Positions 25,315 to 34,581 of a stretch of DNA of 64,000 bases are shown here, piece after piece. Each line of letters opens with the position of its first letter. The stretch's first letter is position 1. Where the stretch lies: positions 1 to 64,000 of the forward strand of contig JANNPZ010000078.1 in assembly GCA_031400505.1 (NCBI GenBank). The letters are read 5' to 3'. The translations under genes were made by a program, and so were the position numbers. The stretch is from JAIYDJ01 sp031400505 (GTDB taxonomy: Bacteria > Pseudomonadota > Alphaproteobacteria > Rhodobacterales > Rhodobacteraceae). The notes under the pieces were generated by a model that saw only the letters and a list, made by a program, of their open reading frames with translations, did no database searches and was not told the origin of the DNA.

Positions 25315-25744
25315 GTGGAACCTTTTTCGCGGCGGTCTGCAAAGTGTTCTTACCGCATCGCCGCTTCTGGCTCCAGACCACGTGATCGCTGACGCCACTG
25401 ATGATGGTTGCCGCGGGCGCCGGGGGCGCAAACATCGGTCCGTCGAAGGTAGGGGCGAGACGTATCCGGTAGCGGTTAGCCATTCGGCGGCGGGCTGACC
25501 CAACGTGACGATGGCACCCCTTGGGTGCCGTCATCAGACGACCTTTGATTTTCATCCTCGTCCGCCACGGGCTGTTCGCGCTTTACTATCAAAATCTTCT
25601 GATGGCAAAGTTCTGACCTGTCCTGCTTGTTCTTTCCGCCCCGGCTTTTCGCAATGTCGGCAGTGTTCGGGCAATCTGGACGACAAGACCCAACCTTGCG
25701 TCGCGTTGCGCCCATTCTGGGCATCAAACGGAAAGACTGAAAAC
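25315..25744. other. 430-bp intergenic region with an imperfect hairpin
   Basis: I see no gene. It separates the divergent FAH-family and acyl-CoA ligase genes and must hold both promoters. At 25510-25532 GATGGCACC faces GGTGCCGTC with a 5-nt loop (one G-T pair), extended by TGAC and ATCA; this may be an operator or a terminator. Confidence 0.4.
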
Positions 25745-27277
25745 ATGCAGATGACACTGGCCGCGCTTCTGGCTGACCACGACCCGCAATCCCCGGCGAT
25801 CGGGGCGCCCGGGCGTGACTGGCAAAGCTTTGGCGCGTTGCGCGACCTTGCAACCGAGGTTCGTCGGGCTTTGCGCGGCTTTGGTATAGGCGCGGGCGAC
25901 CGCGTGGCGATCGTGCTGCCAAACGGGCCGGAAATGGCCTCGGCTTTCCTGACAATCGCGCAGGCGGCCATTACCGCCCCTTTGAACCCGGCCTATCAGC
26001 GCGAAGAATATGCGTTCTATCTTGCCGATCTGCAGGCCAAGGCCCTTGTCGTGCCGGAAGGCTACGCCGGCCCGGCACTGCTTGCAGCCCAAGCGGTTGG
26101 CATGACGGTGCTTTGGTTGGAAACCCGTGCGGATTGGCCGGCCGGCCATTTCACCCTGTCTGGTCCGGCGGCTACGTCGCTGGCTGCGGGCACGGTCCCC
26201 GACGCAGATGCGACGGCCCTGATCCTGCACACCTCGGGCACCACATCGCGGCCCAAGATCGTCCCGCTTTTGCAGTCAAACCTGGCCGCCTCTGCCCGCA
26301 ATATCGGGGCCGCGCTGGCGCTGAGCCCGACAGACCGCTGCCTGAATGTGATGCCGTTGTTCCACATCCACGGGCTGGTTGCGGCCGTTTGCGCATCGCT
26401 CGCGGCAGGGGCCTCGGTCTGGTGCGCACCGGGGTTTGATGCGCTGAAATTCTTTGGCTGGATGAAAGACGCGCGACCCACCTGGTACACCGCCGTGCCA
26501 ACGATGCATCAGGCCATCCTGTCGCGTGCGGCGCGCAATCAGGACCTGATCGCAGCAAATCCGCTGCGGTTCCTGCGATCTTCCTCGGCCTCGTTGCCGG
26601 CACAGGTGATGCTGGCCCTGGCCGAGACGTTCAGGGCGCCGGTGATCGAGTCCTATGGCATGACCGAGGCCACCCATCAGATGGCGTCGAACCCCTTGCC
26701 GCCCCGGGCACAAAAGCCGGGCTCGGTCGGTGTGGCGGCGGGGCCGATGCTGCGGATCGCGCACGAGGTGGAAAACAGACTGATCGACGGCACGGGCGAA
26801 GTGGTGATTTCAGGCCCGAACGTCACCCCGGGCTATGAAAGCAATCCTGATGCCAACGCCAGGAACTTCTTTCTGGCTGATGGCCGTCGATGGTTCCGCA
26901 CCGGCGATCAGGGGTCGCTTGACGCCGACGGCTATCTGCACCTGACCGGGCGGCTGAAGGAAATCATCAACCGGGGCGGCGAAAAGATCAGCCCGCTGGA
27001 GGTGGACGGGGTGTTGCTCGATCATCCAGCCATCGCGCAGGTCGTGGTCTTTGCAGTACCCCATCCCAAGCTGGGCGAAGAGGTGGCCGCCGCCGTGGTG
27101 CTGCGCGAAGGCCACACCGCGACCGAACGTGACATCCGCGATTTTGCCGGCGGTCGGATCGCCGATTTCAAGGTGCCGCGACGGGTTCTGATCCTCGACG
27201 AGATTCCGAAGGGTGCTACGGGCAAAGTGCAGCGGATCGGCCTGGCTGAAAAGCTGGGCCTTGGCACTCGGAACTGA
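25745..27277 (+). CDS. AMP-forming acyl-CoA ligase
   Basis: A 510-residue cytosolic ligase of the ANL superfamily that activates a carboxylic acid as acyl-AMP and transfers it to CoA. The P-loop-like motif is ILHTSGTTSRPK near 157-168; ESYGMTEATHQM near 304-315 and the C-terminal hinge WFRTGDQG ... GRLKEIINRGGEKISP are present, as is the catalytic lysine in PKGATGKVQR. The pattern resembles oxalyl-CoA synthetase-like (plant AAE3/yeast Pcs60) members, which is a tentative substrate suggestion. ATG 25745 follows GGAAAG. The gene is followed at 22 bp by a ketopantoate-reductase-like gene. Confidence 0.82.
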   Translation: MQMTLAALLADHDPQSPAIGAPGRDWQSFGALRDLATEVRRALRGFGIGAGDRVAIVLPNGPEMASAFLTIAQAAITAPLNPAYQREEYAFYLADLQAKALVVPEGYAGPALLAAQAVGMTVLWLETRADWPAGHFTLSGPAATSLAAGTVPDADATALILHTSGTTSRPKIVPLLQSNLAASARNIGAALALSPTDRCLNVMPLFHIHGLVAAVCASLAAGASVWCAPGFDALKFFGWMKDARPTWYTAVPTMHQAILSRAARNQDLIAANPLRFLRSSSASLPAQVMLALAETFRAPVIESYGMTEATHQMASNPLPPRAQKPGSVGVAAGPMLRIAHEVENRLIDGTGEVVISGPNVTPGYESNPDANARNFFLADGRRWFRTGDQGSLDADGYLHLTGRLKEIINRGGEKISPLEVDGVLLDHPAIAQVVVFAVPHPKLGEEVAAAVVLREGHTATERDIRDFAGGRIADFKVPRRVLILDEIPKGATGKVQRIGLAEKLGLGTRN

Positions 27278-27299
27278 CGCGGCAGGAAGGGGGCAAGGG

Positions 27300-28286
27300 A
27301 TGAAAATCTGCATCTTCGGCGCGGGGGCCATTGGCGGATACATGGGGGCAAAGCTGGCGCAAGCCGGTGCGGATGTAAGCCTGGTGGCACGCGGGCCGCA
27401 TCTTGCAGCCATCCAGTCACAGGGATTGACCCTGATCGAAGACGGCCTGGCGCCGGCAACCGTAAAGATCCGCGCCAGCGACACCGCAGCCGACCTCGGT
27501 GCGCAGGATTATGTGATCGTGACGCTGAAGGCGCATTCCGTGGCGTCCGTCATCGGCGCAATGCAGCCCTTGTTCGGCGAAAATACAACTGTCGTCAGCG
27601 GGGTGAACGGCCTGCCCTGGTGGTACTTTCACAAGATCGGCGGCCCGTTGGAAGGGACGCGGTTGCACAGCACCGATCCCGGAAATGTTCAATGGGACGG
27701 TATCGGACCGAACAGGGTGCTGGGGTGCGTGGTCTATCCCGCAGCCGAAGTCAGCGCACCGGGCACCATCCGGCACGTCGAAGGCAACCGGTTTTCGCTG
27801 GGCGAGCCTGACGGATCAAGATCCGACCGCGCGACGGCACTGTCACTGGCGCTGCAACAGGCGGGTCTCAAGGCGCCGGTGCGCCCGCTGCTGCGCGACG
27901 AAATCTGGGTCAAGCTTTGGGGCAACCTGTCGTTCAATCCGATTTCGGCGCTGACATGTGCGACGCTGGACGTGCTTTGCACCGATCCGGGCACACGCGA
28001 TGTGGCGCGCCGGATGATGCTCGAGGCACAAGTGATTGCCGAAAAACTTGGCGTGACCTTTCCGATCGATGTCGAAAGGCGCATTGATGGGGGCGCTGCG
28101 GTGGGCGCGCACCGCACCTCGATGCTGCAGGACCTGCAGGCGGGCCGCCCGATGGAAATCGACGCGCTGGTCCGATCGGTGCAAGAGCTGGGCCGCATAA
28201 CCGCGACATTGACCCCGACGATTGACACGGTCCTTTCCCTGATTGCCCTGCGCGGGCGTGTCGCTGGCTTGTACACAAGCGCCTGA
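27300..28286 (+). CDS. panE: 2-dehydropantoate 2-reductase family protein
   Basis: A 328-residue NADPH-dependent reductase-like protein (ApbA/PanE family). The Rossmann motif IFGAGAIGGYMGAKLA starts at residue 5; the catalytic lysine is in DEIWVKLWGNLSFNP near 200-214 and the C-terminal domain has SMLQDLQAGRPMEID near 272-286, both hallmarks. True PanE acts in pantothenate synthesis, but this longer subgroup with the WWYFHKIGG segment often sits in catabolic clusters, so another keto-acid substrate is quite possible. AAGGGGG lies before the start. It converges with mraY over a 141-bp gap. Confidence 0.75.
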   Translation: MKICIFGAGAIGGYMGAKLAQAGADVSLVARGPHLAAIQSQGLTLIEDGLAPATVKIRASDTAADLGAQDYVIVTLKAHSVASVIGAMQPLFGENTTVVSGVNGLPWWYFHKIGGPLEGTRLHSTDPGNVQWDGIGPNRVLGCVVYPAAEVSAPGTIRHVEGNRFSLGEPDGSRSDRATALSLALQQAGLKAPVRPLLRDEIWVKLWGNLSFNPISALTCATLDVLCTDPGTRDVARRMMLEAQVIAEKLGVTFPIDVERRIDGGAAVGAHRTSMLQDLQAGRPMEIDALVRSVQELGRITATLTPTIDTVLSLIALRGRVAGLYTSA

Positions 28287-28427
28287 GCGTCACCGCATGG
28301 TCCAGATCACCTGGCTTGGCGCACCCGTATATGACCGCTGCGGCAGCAGGTGTTTCCCGTCCGCATGCCGGAAAAGTCAAAGCGAAAGCCGGATTCCCAA
28401 AGACAGACTAAGTAGGCCTCGCGTCAG

Positions 28428-29510
28428 TCAGCGGACTTTCAGCGTGGCAAGGCCGATCATCGCAAGGATCAAGCTGATGATCCAGAACCGGATCACGATC
28501 TGCGGCTCGGCCCAGCCCTTTTTTTCGAAATGATGGTGGATCGGGGCCATCAGGAAGACACGTTTGCCAGTGCGCTTGAAGTAAAGAACCTGAATGATCA
28601 CGCTCAATGCCTCGACCACGAACAACCCGCCGACGATGGACAGGACGATCTCGTGCTTGGTGCAAACCGCAATCGCGCCGAGCGCGCCACCCAAAGCTAG
28701 CGAGCCCGTGTCGCCCATGAACACCGCCGCAGGCGGGGCGTTGTACCACAAGAACCCAAGCCCGCCGCCGAACAGGGCCGCGGCGAACACCAAAAGCTCG
28801 CCCGTGCCGGGAACGAAATGCACGCCAAGATAGTCAGAGAAATTTGCGTTGCCGACGACATAGGAAATCACCCCCAACGTGCCGCCCGCAATCATCACCG
28901 GCATGATCGCCAAGCCATCCAGCCCGTCAGTCAGGTTCACGGCGTTTGCCGACCCCACGATCACGATCATTCCGAAGGGAATGAAAAAGATCCCAAGATT
29001 CACCAACAGGTTCTTGAACAGCGGCACGGCAAGCTGCTGCGACAGTTCGGCGGGGTGAAAAGCGGTTGCCGCATAGGTCGCAAGGCCCGCAATCATCAGC
29101 CCGGCCACAAAGCGCACGCGCGATGACACGCCCTTGGTGTTCTGTTTGGTCACCTTGGCATAGTCATCGGCAAACCCGATCAGACCGAACGCAAGCGTGA
29201 CCAGCACCACGATCCAGACATAGGGCGTGTCCAGACGCGCCCACAACAGGGTCGAGAAAACCAGCGCCGACAGGATCAGAAGGCCACCCATGGTGGGCGT
29301 GCCCGCCTTTGCGAAATGGCTCGCCGGACCGTCATCGCGGATCGGTTGACCCTTTCCCTGCTTGCGGCGAAGCAGGTTTATCAATGGCTGGCCAAAGATG
29401 AAACCGAAGGTCAATGCAGTCAGGAATGCGGCCCCTGCACGGAACGTGATATAGCGAAACAGGTTGAAAAAATCACCACCCGCAGAAAACTCGGTCAGCC
29501 AGTACAACAT
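28428..29510 (-). CDS. mraY: Phospho-N-acetylmuramoyl-pentapeptide transferase
   Basis: A 360-residue inner-membrane enzyme with about ten transmembrane segments that makes lipid I from UDP-MurNAc-pentapeptide and undecaprenyl phosphate. Conserved motifs: FADDYAKVTKQNTKG near 110-124, VNLTDGLDGLAIMP near 195-208 and the HHH motif in PIHHHFEKKGW near 324-334. It directly follows murF (adjacent stop and start). It is the last gene of the dcw cluster in this window; murD and ftsW do not follow. Confidence 0.96.
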   Translation of the reverse strand: MLYWLTEFSAGGDFFNLFRYITFRAGAAFLTALTFGFIFGQPLINLLRRKQGKGQPIRDDGPASHFAKAGTPTMGGLLILSALVFSTLLWARLDTPYVWIVVLVTLAFGLIGFADDYAKVTKQNTKGVSSRVRFVAGLMIAGLATYAATAFHPAELSQQLAVPLFKNLLVNLGIFFIPFGMIVIVGSANAVNLTDGLDGLAIMPVMIAGGTLGVISYVVGNANFSDYLGVHFVPGTGELLVFAAALFGGGLGFLWYNAPPAAVFMGDTGSLALGGALGAIAVCTKHEIVLSIVGGLFVVEALSVIIQVLYFKRTGKRVFLMAPIHHHFEKKGWAEPQIVIRFWIISLILAMIGLATLKVR

Positions 29511-30950
29511 TTACGCCTCTCCTTGGGCATTGGTTGCGTCGCCCTGCCCCAATTTGCGCAGAGCGTCAACGACCAGACTGACTTTTGACCCCTTTGACCC
29601 CTTGACCAGAACAATGTCCCCAGCGTCGATCAGCCCGCGCGCCCTTGCGGCCAAGGCGGCTGCGGTTTCGGTGTGTTCACCGCGCTGACGGGGCGAAAGC
29701 ACCTGCCACAGGGCCTTCATCCGGGGGCCGACGCAATGGATGCGGTCAATGCACTCCAGACCGGGGTGGTTTGCGATGGCGCGGTGCAGGTCAAGTTCGC
29801 TTGGGCCAAGTTCAAGCATGTCACCAAGGATGGCGATGCGGCGACCCGCGCCGATGCTGCCCGTCCCGTGTTCGGGGGTCGACGCGATCAAAACATCAAG
29901 GCTTGCAGCCATTGACGTCGGATTGGCGTTGAACGCGTCATCGATCACATCGAAGGCGGTTTCATCCACCAGATCGAGCAGAATGCGCTGGCGTGTACCG
30001 CGTCCGGGTGGCGGAGCCCAGTTGCCGATGTCTGCCACGGCAATCGCAGAATCGAGCCCAAGCGCGTCGGCGCAGGCAAGCGCTGCCAGTGCGTTGACGG
30101 CAAAATGCTTGCCGGGCGAGCGTACCTTGTAAAGGACCGCTATTCCATGACGGGTGGCTTTTGCGATGGTAGCATCGCTGTTCTGCGTAACCGAGGTAAG
30201 ACGGAAATCGGCGTTTGGTGCTGCCCCAAACAGCAGCACGCGCGCACCAATTGCCTGTGCCGCTGCGGCAAGGATCGGGGTCTCGGCCAGATCGGCGGGC
30301 AGAATCGCGGTTCCGTCAGGTTCAAGCCCATCAAGGATGGCGGCCTTTTCCCTTGCGATCTCTGCAACCGATGCAAAAGCCTCCAGATGCGCGGCACCGA
30401 CTGAGGTGATCAGGGCTACATGCGGGCGGGCAAGGCGCGCCAGCGGTGCGATCTCTCCGGGGTGGTTCATGCCGATCTCGATCACCGCAAAATCGGCATC
30501 TGCCGGCAGGCGGGCCAATGTCAGGGGAACGCCCCAGTGGTTGTTGTAACTGGCCTCTGCGGCATGAACACGGCCCTGCCCGCCAAGGATGACGCGCAGC
30601 ATGTCTTTGGTCGATGTCTTGCCGACCGATCCCGTCACGCCCACGACCTTTGCCCGCGCACGCGCCCGGGCAAATCTGGCCAGCGATTGAAGGGCTTGCA
30701 GGACATCTGGAACGATCAACAGGGGTGCATCGGCTGCGACGCCAACCGGTATGCGGCTGACCAGCGCGGCGGCGGCACCTTTGGCCAGGGCAGCCGCGAC
30801 AAAATCATGCCCGTCCCGAACGTCGGTCAGGGCCACAAACAGATCACCCGGTTGCAGGGTCCGGGTGTCGATCGAAACGCCGGAGGCGCTCCAGTCCGTT
30901 GTTGCGCGCCCAGCGGTGGCAGTGGCGGCGTCAGTCGAGGTCCACAGCAT
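29511..30950 (-). CDS. murF: UDP-N-acetylmuramoyl-tripeptide--D-alanyl-D-alanine ligase
   Basis: A 479-residue cytosolic ligase adding D-Ala-D-Ala to the peptidoglycan precursor. The ATP-binding loop is GVTGSVGKTSTKD near 104-116; EIGMNHPGEI (about 157-166) and DAFNANPTSM (about 336-345) are Mur-ligase hallmarks. Its ATG follows the murE stop without any gap. The N-terminal ~85 residues form the UDP-MurNAc-tripeptide binding domain. Length is as usual. Confidence 0.95.
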   Translation of the reverse strand: MLWTSTDAATATAGRATTDWSASGVSIDTRTLQPGDLFVALTDVRDGHDFVAAALAKGAAAALVSRIPVGVAADAPLLIVPDVLQALQSLARFARARARAKVVGVTGSVGKTSTKDMLRVILGGQGRVHAAEASYNNHWGVPLTLARLPADADFAVIEIGMNHPGEIAPLARLARPHVALITSVGAAHLEAFASVAEIAREKAAILDGLEPDGTAILPADLAETPILAAAAQAIGARVLLFGAAPNADFRLTSVTQNSDATIAKATRHGIAVLYKVRSPGKHFAVNALAALACADALGLDSAIAVADIGNWAPPPGRGTRQRILLDLVDETAFDVIDDAFNANPTSMAASLDVLIASTPEHGTGSIGAGRRIAILGDMLELGPSELDLHRAIANHPGLECIDRIHCVGPRMKALWQVLSPRQRGEHTETAAALAARARGLIDAGDIVLVKGSKGSKVSLVVDALRKLGQGDATNAQGEA

Positions 30951-32426
30951 TCAAAGATCTCCGTCCAGGGCCGCAACGGCAATGCTGGCCTGCTCTACGT
31001 CGTCGAATGGATAGACCTGACCCGCGATTGTCTGCCCGGTTTCATGTCCCTTGCCCGCGATCAGCAGCGCATCGCCAGGGCCAAGCGCATCGACGCCCAA
31101 CAAGATAGCCTCGGCGCGGTCGCCGACCTCGTTTGCCTCAGGACAGGCGGCAAGGACTGCGGCGCGGATTGCGGCCGGGTCTTCGGACCTTGGGTTGTCA
31201 TCGGTCACGTAAAGCACATCGGCGTGGGCGGCTGCGGCCTGACCCATCAGCGGACGCTTGCCGCGGTCGCGGTCGCCGCCCGCACCGAACACGATGACGA
31301 TCCGCCCCATCACATGCGGGCGCAAGGCCCGCAAAGCCGTTGCGATGGCATCCGGGGTATGCGCGTAATCGACATAGACCGCCGCCCCATTGCGGCGCTT
31401 GGCGGCCAGTTGCATGCGCCCCCGCACCCCGGAAAGCTGCGGCAGCACCGCCATCACATCGGCCGGAACAGCGCCCGCCGCAATGACGAGACCAGCGGCC
31501 ATCGCCACGTTCTCGGCCTGAAAACCCCCGACAAGGTTCAGGTGAACCTGATACGGCTTGCCCTTCCAGACCAACCGCACATCCTGCCCCGTCGCATCAA
31601 AACGCTGGCCTGCAAGGTGCAGATCGGTACCCGCACCGGGGCCGACGGTCAACAGATGCTGCCCGCGCGCCGTGGCGATGATCGCCATGTCATGGCCACG
31701 CGGATCGGACATGTTGATCACCGCCGCGCCGTCATCGGGCAAAACCCGGTCGAACAGCGCCGCTTTGGCAGCAAAGTAGGCCTCGAACGTGCCGTGATAA
31801 TCCAGATGATCCTGGGTCAGGTTGGTAAAACCCGCAGCCTTCAGGCGCACTCCGTCAAGGCGGCGCTGGTCAAGGCCGTGCGAAGATGCCTCCATCGCGG
31901 CATGGGTGACGCCTGCCGCCGCAGCAGCCGAAAGCATGGCATGCAACGTGATCGGATCGGGGGTGGTGTGGGCGCTTGGTGCCTCCCATGCGCCCTCGAC
32001 CCCTGTCGTGCCGATATTGATCGCGGCATGGCCGAGTGCGGTCCAGATCTGGCGGGCGAAGCTGGCCACGGATGTCTTGCCGTTGGTTCCGGTGACGGCG
32101 ATCATCGTGGCGGGCTGGTTTGCAAACCACAGACTGGCCGCCCGCGCCAAGGCTTCGCGCGGGTCCTCGGCGATGACCACGGCGACATCCGACGCGTTCA
32201 GCAATTGTGCGCCAAGGGCCGCTCCGCGCACATCCGTCAGGATCGCGGCAGCCCCTTGGGCAATCGCGACATCGATATAGGCCGCACCATGCACAGCACT
32301 GCCCGGCAGGGCGGCAAACAGAAAACCTGGCTGAACTTGGCGGCTGTCAACCGCAAGCCCCGCGATCGTGACATTGCGCCCCGACCGGGCGGTCAGGCCC
32401 AGATCAACAAGTGATTTGCCCTGCAT
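30951..32426 (-). CDS. murE: UDP-N-acetylmuramoyl-L-alanyl-D-glutamate--2,6-diaminopimelate ligase
   Basis: A 491-residue cytosolic ligase adding meso-diaminopimelate. The ATP loop is VTGTNGKTSVA near 106-116; the diaminopimelate-specific DNPRSEDP motif is present near residue 408, showing this is the meso-DAP rather than lysine enzyme. Two ATGs lie at 32432 and 32426; the ribosome binding site GGGAGG is only 2 nt from the first and 8 nt from the second, so I choose 32426. It follows ftsI closely and ends flush with murF. Confidence 0.95.
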   Translation of the reverse strand: MQGKSLVDLGLTARSGRNVTIAGLAVDSRQVQPGFLFAALPGSAVHGAAYIDVAIAQGAAAILTDVRGAALGAQLLNASDVAVVIAEDPREALARAASLWFANQPATMIAVTGTNGKTSVASFARQIWTALGHAAINIGTTGVEGAWEAPSAHTTPDPITLHAMLSAAAAAGVTHAAMEASSHGLDQRRLDGVRLKAAGFTNLTQDHLDYHGTFEAYFAAKAALFDRVLPDDGAAVINMSDPRGHDMAIIATARGQHLLTVGPGAGTDLHLAGQRFDATGQDVRLVWKGKPYQVHLNLVGGFQAENVAMAAGLVIAAGAVPADVMAVLPQLSGVRGRMQLAAKRRNGAAVYVDYAHTPDAIATALRALRPHVMGRIVIVFGAGGDRDRGKRPLMGQAAAAHADVLYVTDDNPRSEDPAAIRAAVLAACPEANEVGDRAEAILLGVDALGPGDALLIAGKGHETGQTIAGQVYPFDDVEQASIAVAALDGDL

Positions 32427-32441
32427 CGCCATCGCCTCCCC

Positions 32442-34235
32442 TTATTGTTTGACGACTGCGATGCCGTCAAAGGGGCCCGGTTCGACTTGGGGCCGCAGAC
32501 CCAGCAAGGGCGCCGTGCGGCGGATGATTTCGGCGGCGACCGGAACGGCGGTCCAACCGGCAGTGCGGCGCGGTTTTGGCCCCGTGGTTTCAACCGGTTC
32601 ATCCAGCGTCACGATCAGAACATAAGCCGGATTGTCGGCGGGAAACACTGACGCAAAGGTGTTGATCACCTTGTCATCATAGTAGCCCCCGCCGCGCCGG
32701 GGTTTGTCGGCGGTGCCGGTCTTGCCGGCCACCGCATAGCCTGGCACTTCACCAAGGCTCGCGGTGCCGTCAGTGACCACGCGACGCAGCATCGCAACAG
32801 CCGCGCGCGATGCCGCTTCGCCCAGCACCCGTTGCTGGGCCGGGCGGTCAGTGCTGTGCAGCAGGGTGGGTGAAACCTTGAACCCGCCATTTGAAATCGT
32901 GGCATAGGCCGCCGCGAGGTTGATCGGGCTGGAAGACATGCCATGGCCGTAACTTGCGGTGATCGTTACAATATCGGGCCATTTTGGGGGTATCAGCGGT
33001 TTGACCTTGGGTGCTTCGGCCAGCTCGATGGGCGAGGGGTCCATCAGGCCAAGGCTGCGCAGAAAGGCTTGCTGCCGGACCCCACCGATCATCAGTGCGA
33101 TATGGGCCGTGCCGACGTTCGACGATTTGGTGATGATATCGGAAACCGAAAGCATCGGGCCGTAGTTCTTGCCTTCGAATTCCTTGATCTTGTGCTTGCC
33201 CCAATACATCGGCGCATTGGCATCCACCAGCGTCTCGGGTCCCACAAGGCCAAGATCCATGCCTTGGGCCGCAGCGAATATCTTGAAGGTCGACCCCAGT
33301 TCATAAAGCCCCTGAACCGCACGGTTGAACAAAGGGTTGTCGCCGGGTTCGGCATCTTTGGCCAACACCGGGTTGGGACGGTCGTTGGGGTCAAACGTCG
33401 GATAAGAGGCCAAGGCCAGGATCTCGCCCGATTTGACGTCCATCAGGATGCCTGCCGCACCCTTGGCGTTCATCATGGTCATTCCGGCAGACAGGATTTC
33501 CTCCATCGTGGCCTGAACCGTCAGGTCAATCGACAGGGACAACGGAGTCGTGGCCTGCAAGGGGTCGCGCAGGCGGGCATCCATCGCGAGTTCGATCCCG
33601 GCTGTGCCGATGACCTCGGCACTGCGCACAGATTCGCCCCCGAATGCCGCTCCGCCCAGAACATGGGCTGCAAGCGTGCCGTTGGGGTAAAGCCGCATCT
33701 CACGCGGGCCAAACAGCAGGCCCGGATCGCCGATGTCATGGACCGCCTGCATCTGTTCGGGTGACAGGACGCGGCGCAGCCACATGAAGTTGCGCCCATC
33801 AGAGAACCGGCGTTGCAGGTCGGGCGCCTTCATTTCCGGAAAGATCGCCACCAGTTTCTCGGCGGTTCCCTTGGGATCTATCATGTCTTTGGGATGCGCA
33901 TAAAGCGCATGGGTCAACATGTTGGTCGCCAGAATGCGACCGCCGCGATCGAGGATATCGGCCCGCGTGGCGCTGACTTCGACCCCGGCACCGGCGCGGC
34001 GCGGCTCTACCGGAACCGAAGCGGCCAAGCTGCCCATCTGGACGCCGATTGTAGAGAACGCCGCAAGAAACCCCGCAGACAGCATCAGCAACCGGATTTG
34101 TGCACGGGTGCGGTCGCGGTCACGGGTGGCGTCGTTGCGCAGCCGCAGGTTTTCGCGTTCGATACCGTCGGGATTTTCACCCTTCGCACGGGCTTGCAGG
34201 ATGCGGGCAAGTGGGCGCAAAGGTGTGCGGGTCAT
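32442..34235 (-). CDS. ftsI: Peptidoglycan transpeptidase FtsI (PBP3)
   Basis: A 597-residue division transpeptidase anchored by one N-terminal membrane segment (about residues 48-68). Penicillin-binding motifs are S-x-x-K in LGSTFKIF (about 310-317), S-x-N in TKSSNVG (about 365-371) and KTGTADK (about 502-508). The PBP dimerisation domain precedes the catalytic domain. It overlaps ftsL by 4 nt (ATGA). The order ftsL-ftsI-murE is the usual dcw order. Confidence 0.95.
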   Translation of the reverse strand: MTRTPLRPLARILQARAKGENPDGIERENLRLRNDATRDRDRTRAQIRLLMLSAGFLAAFSTIGVQMGSLAASVPVEPRRAGAGVEVSATRADILDRGGRILATNMLTHALYAHPKDMIDPKGTAEKLVAIFPEMKAPDLQRRFSDGRNFMWLRRVLSPEQMQAVHDIGDPGLLFGPREMRLYPNGTLAAHVLGGAAFGGESVRSAEVIGTAGIELAMDARLRDPLQATTPLSLSIDLTVQATMEEILSAGMTMMNAKGAAGILMDVKSGEILALASYPTFDPNDRPNPVLAKDAEPGDNPLFNRAVQGLYELGSTFKIFAAAQGMDLGLVGPETLVDANAPMYWGKHKIKEFEGKNYGPMLSVSDIITKSSNVGTAHIALMIGGVRQQAFLRSLGLMDPSPIELAEAPKVKPLIPPKWPDIVTITASYGHGMSSSPINLAAAYATISNGGFKVSPTLLHSTDRPAQQRVLGEAASRAAVAMLRRVVTDGTASLGEVPGYAVAGKTGTADKPRRGGGYYDDKVINTFASVFPADNPAYVLIVTLDEPVETTGPKPRRTAGWTAVPVAAEIIRRTAPLLGLRPQVEPGPFDGIAVVKQ

Positions 34236-34579
34236 AGCGGGTCTTCCTGATCGCCGATCACATCGACCGGGTTTTCCACGTCAAGTACCGGCGGCGCGGG
34301 ATAGACGACCTCGGCGGTGCTGCCCAATTGACCGGGCTCCAATGGCAACAGACCCAAGGCGTCAAAGTTGACGGTCGCCAGTTCACGCAAACGGTTCGGG
34401 CGGTTCAGATAGGCCCATTCCGCGCGCTGTACCGCCAGGGCGTCTTGCAGCACGTCAATCCCGCTTTCCAGCGCGTCGCGGTCACGAAGCGCCTGCTGGG
34501 TGGCATAGTTTTCCTGATAGGCCCAAAAGGCCAGCGCCATCACGGCCAAAGCACTGGCAATGTACAAAAGCGAGCGCAT
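34232..34579 (-). CDS. ftsL: Cell division protein FtsL
   Basis: A 115-residue bitopic protein: a short cytoplasmic start (MRS), a membrane segment near residues 4-22 (LLYIASALAVMALAFWAY) and a periplasmic helix (about 25-75) that would form the coiled coil with FtsB; the tail is proline- and aspartate-rich. FtsL recruits and activates FtsW/FtsI at the septum. Assignment rests on the topology and its fixed place between rsmH and ftsI, since FtsL sequences are poorly conserved. Confidence 0.85.
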   Translation of the reverse strand: MRSLLYIASALAVMALAFWAYQENYATQQALRDRDALESGIDVLQDALAVQRAEWAYLNRPNRLRELATVNFDALGLLPLEPGQLGSTAEVVYPAPPVLDVENPVDVIGDQEDPL

Positions 34580-34581
34580 GG

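Noticed and set aside
25315..25503. N-terminal extension of the FAH-family protein
   Set aside because: The added 63 residues are proline/arginine-rich, and the conserved FAH sequence begins just after ATG 25314.
30420..32414. Very long open frame antisense to murF and murE
   Set aside because: It is a codon-position artefact of GC-rich genes; murE and murF on the other strand carry all family motifs.
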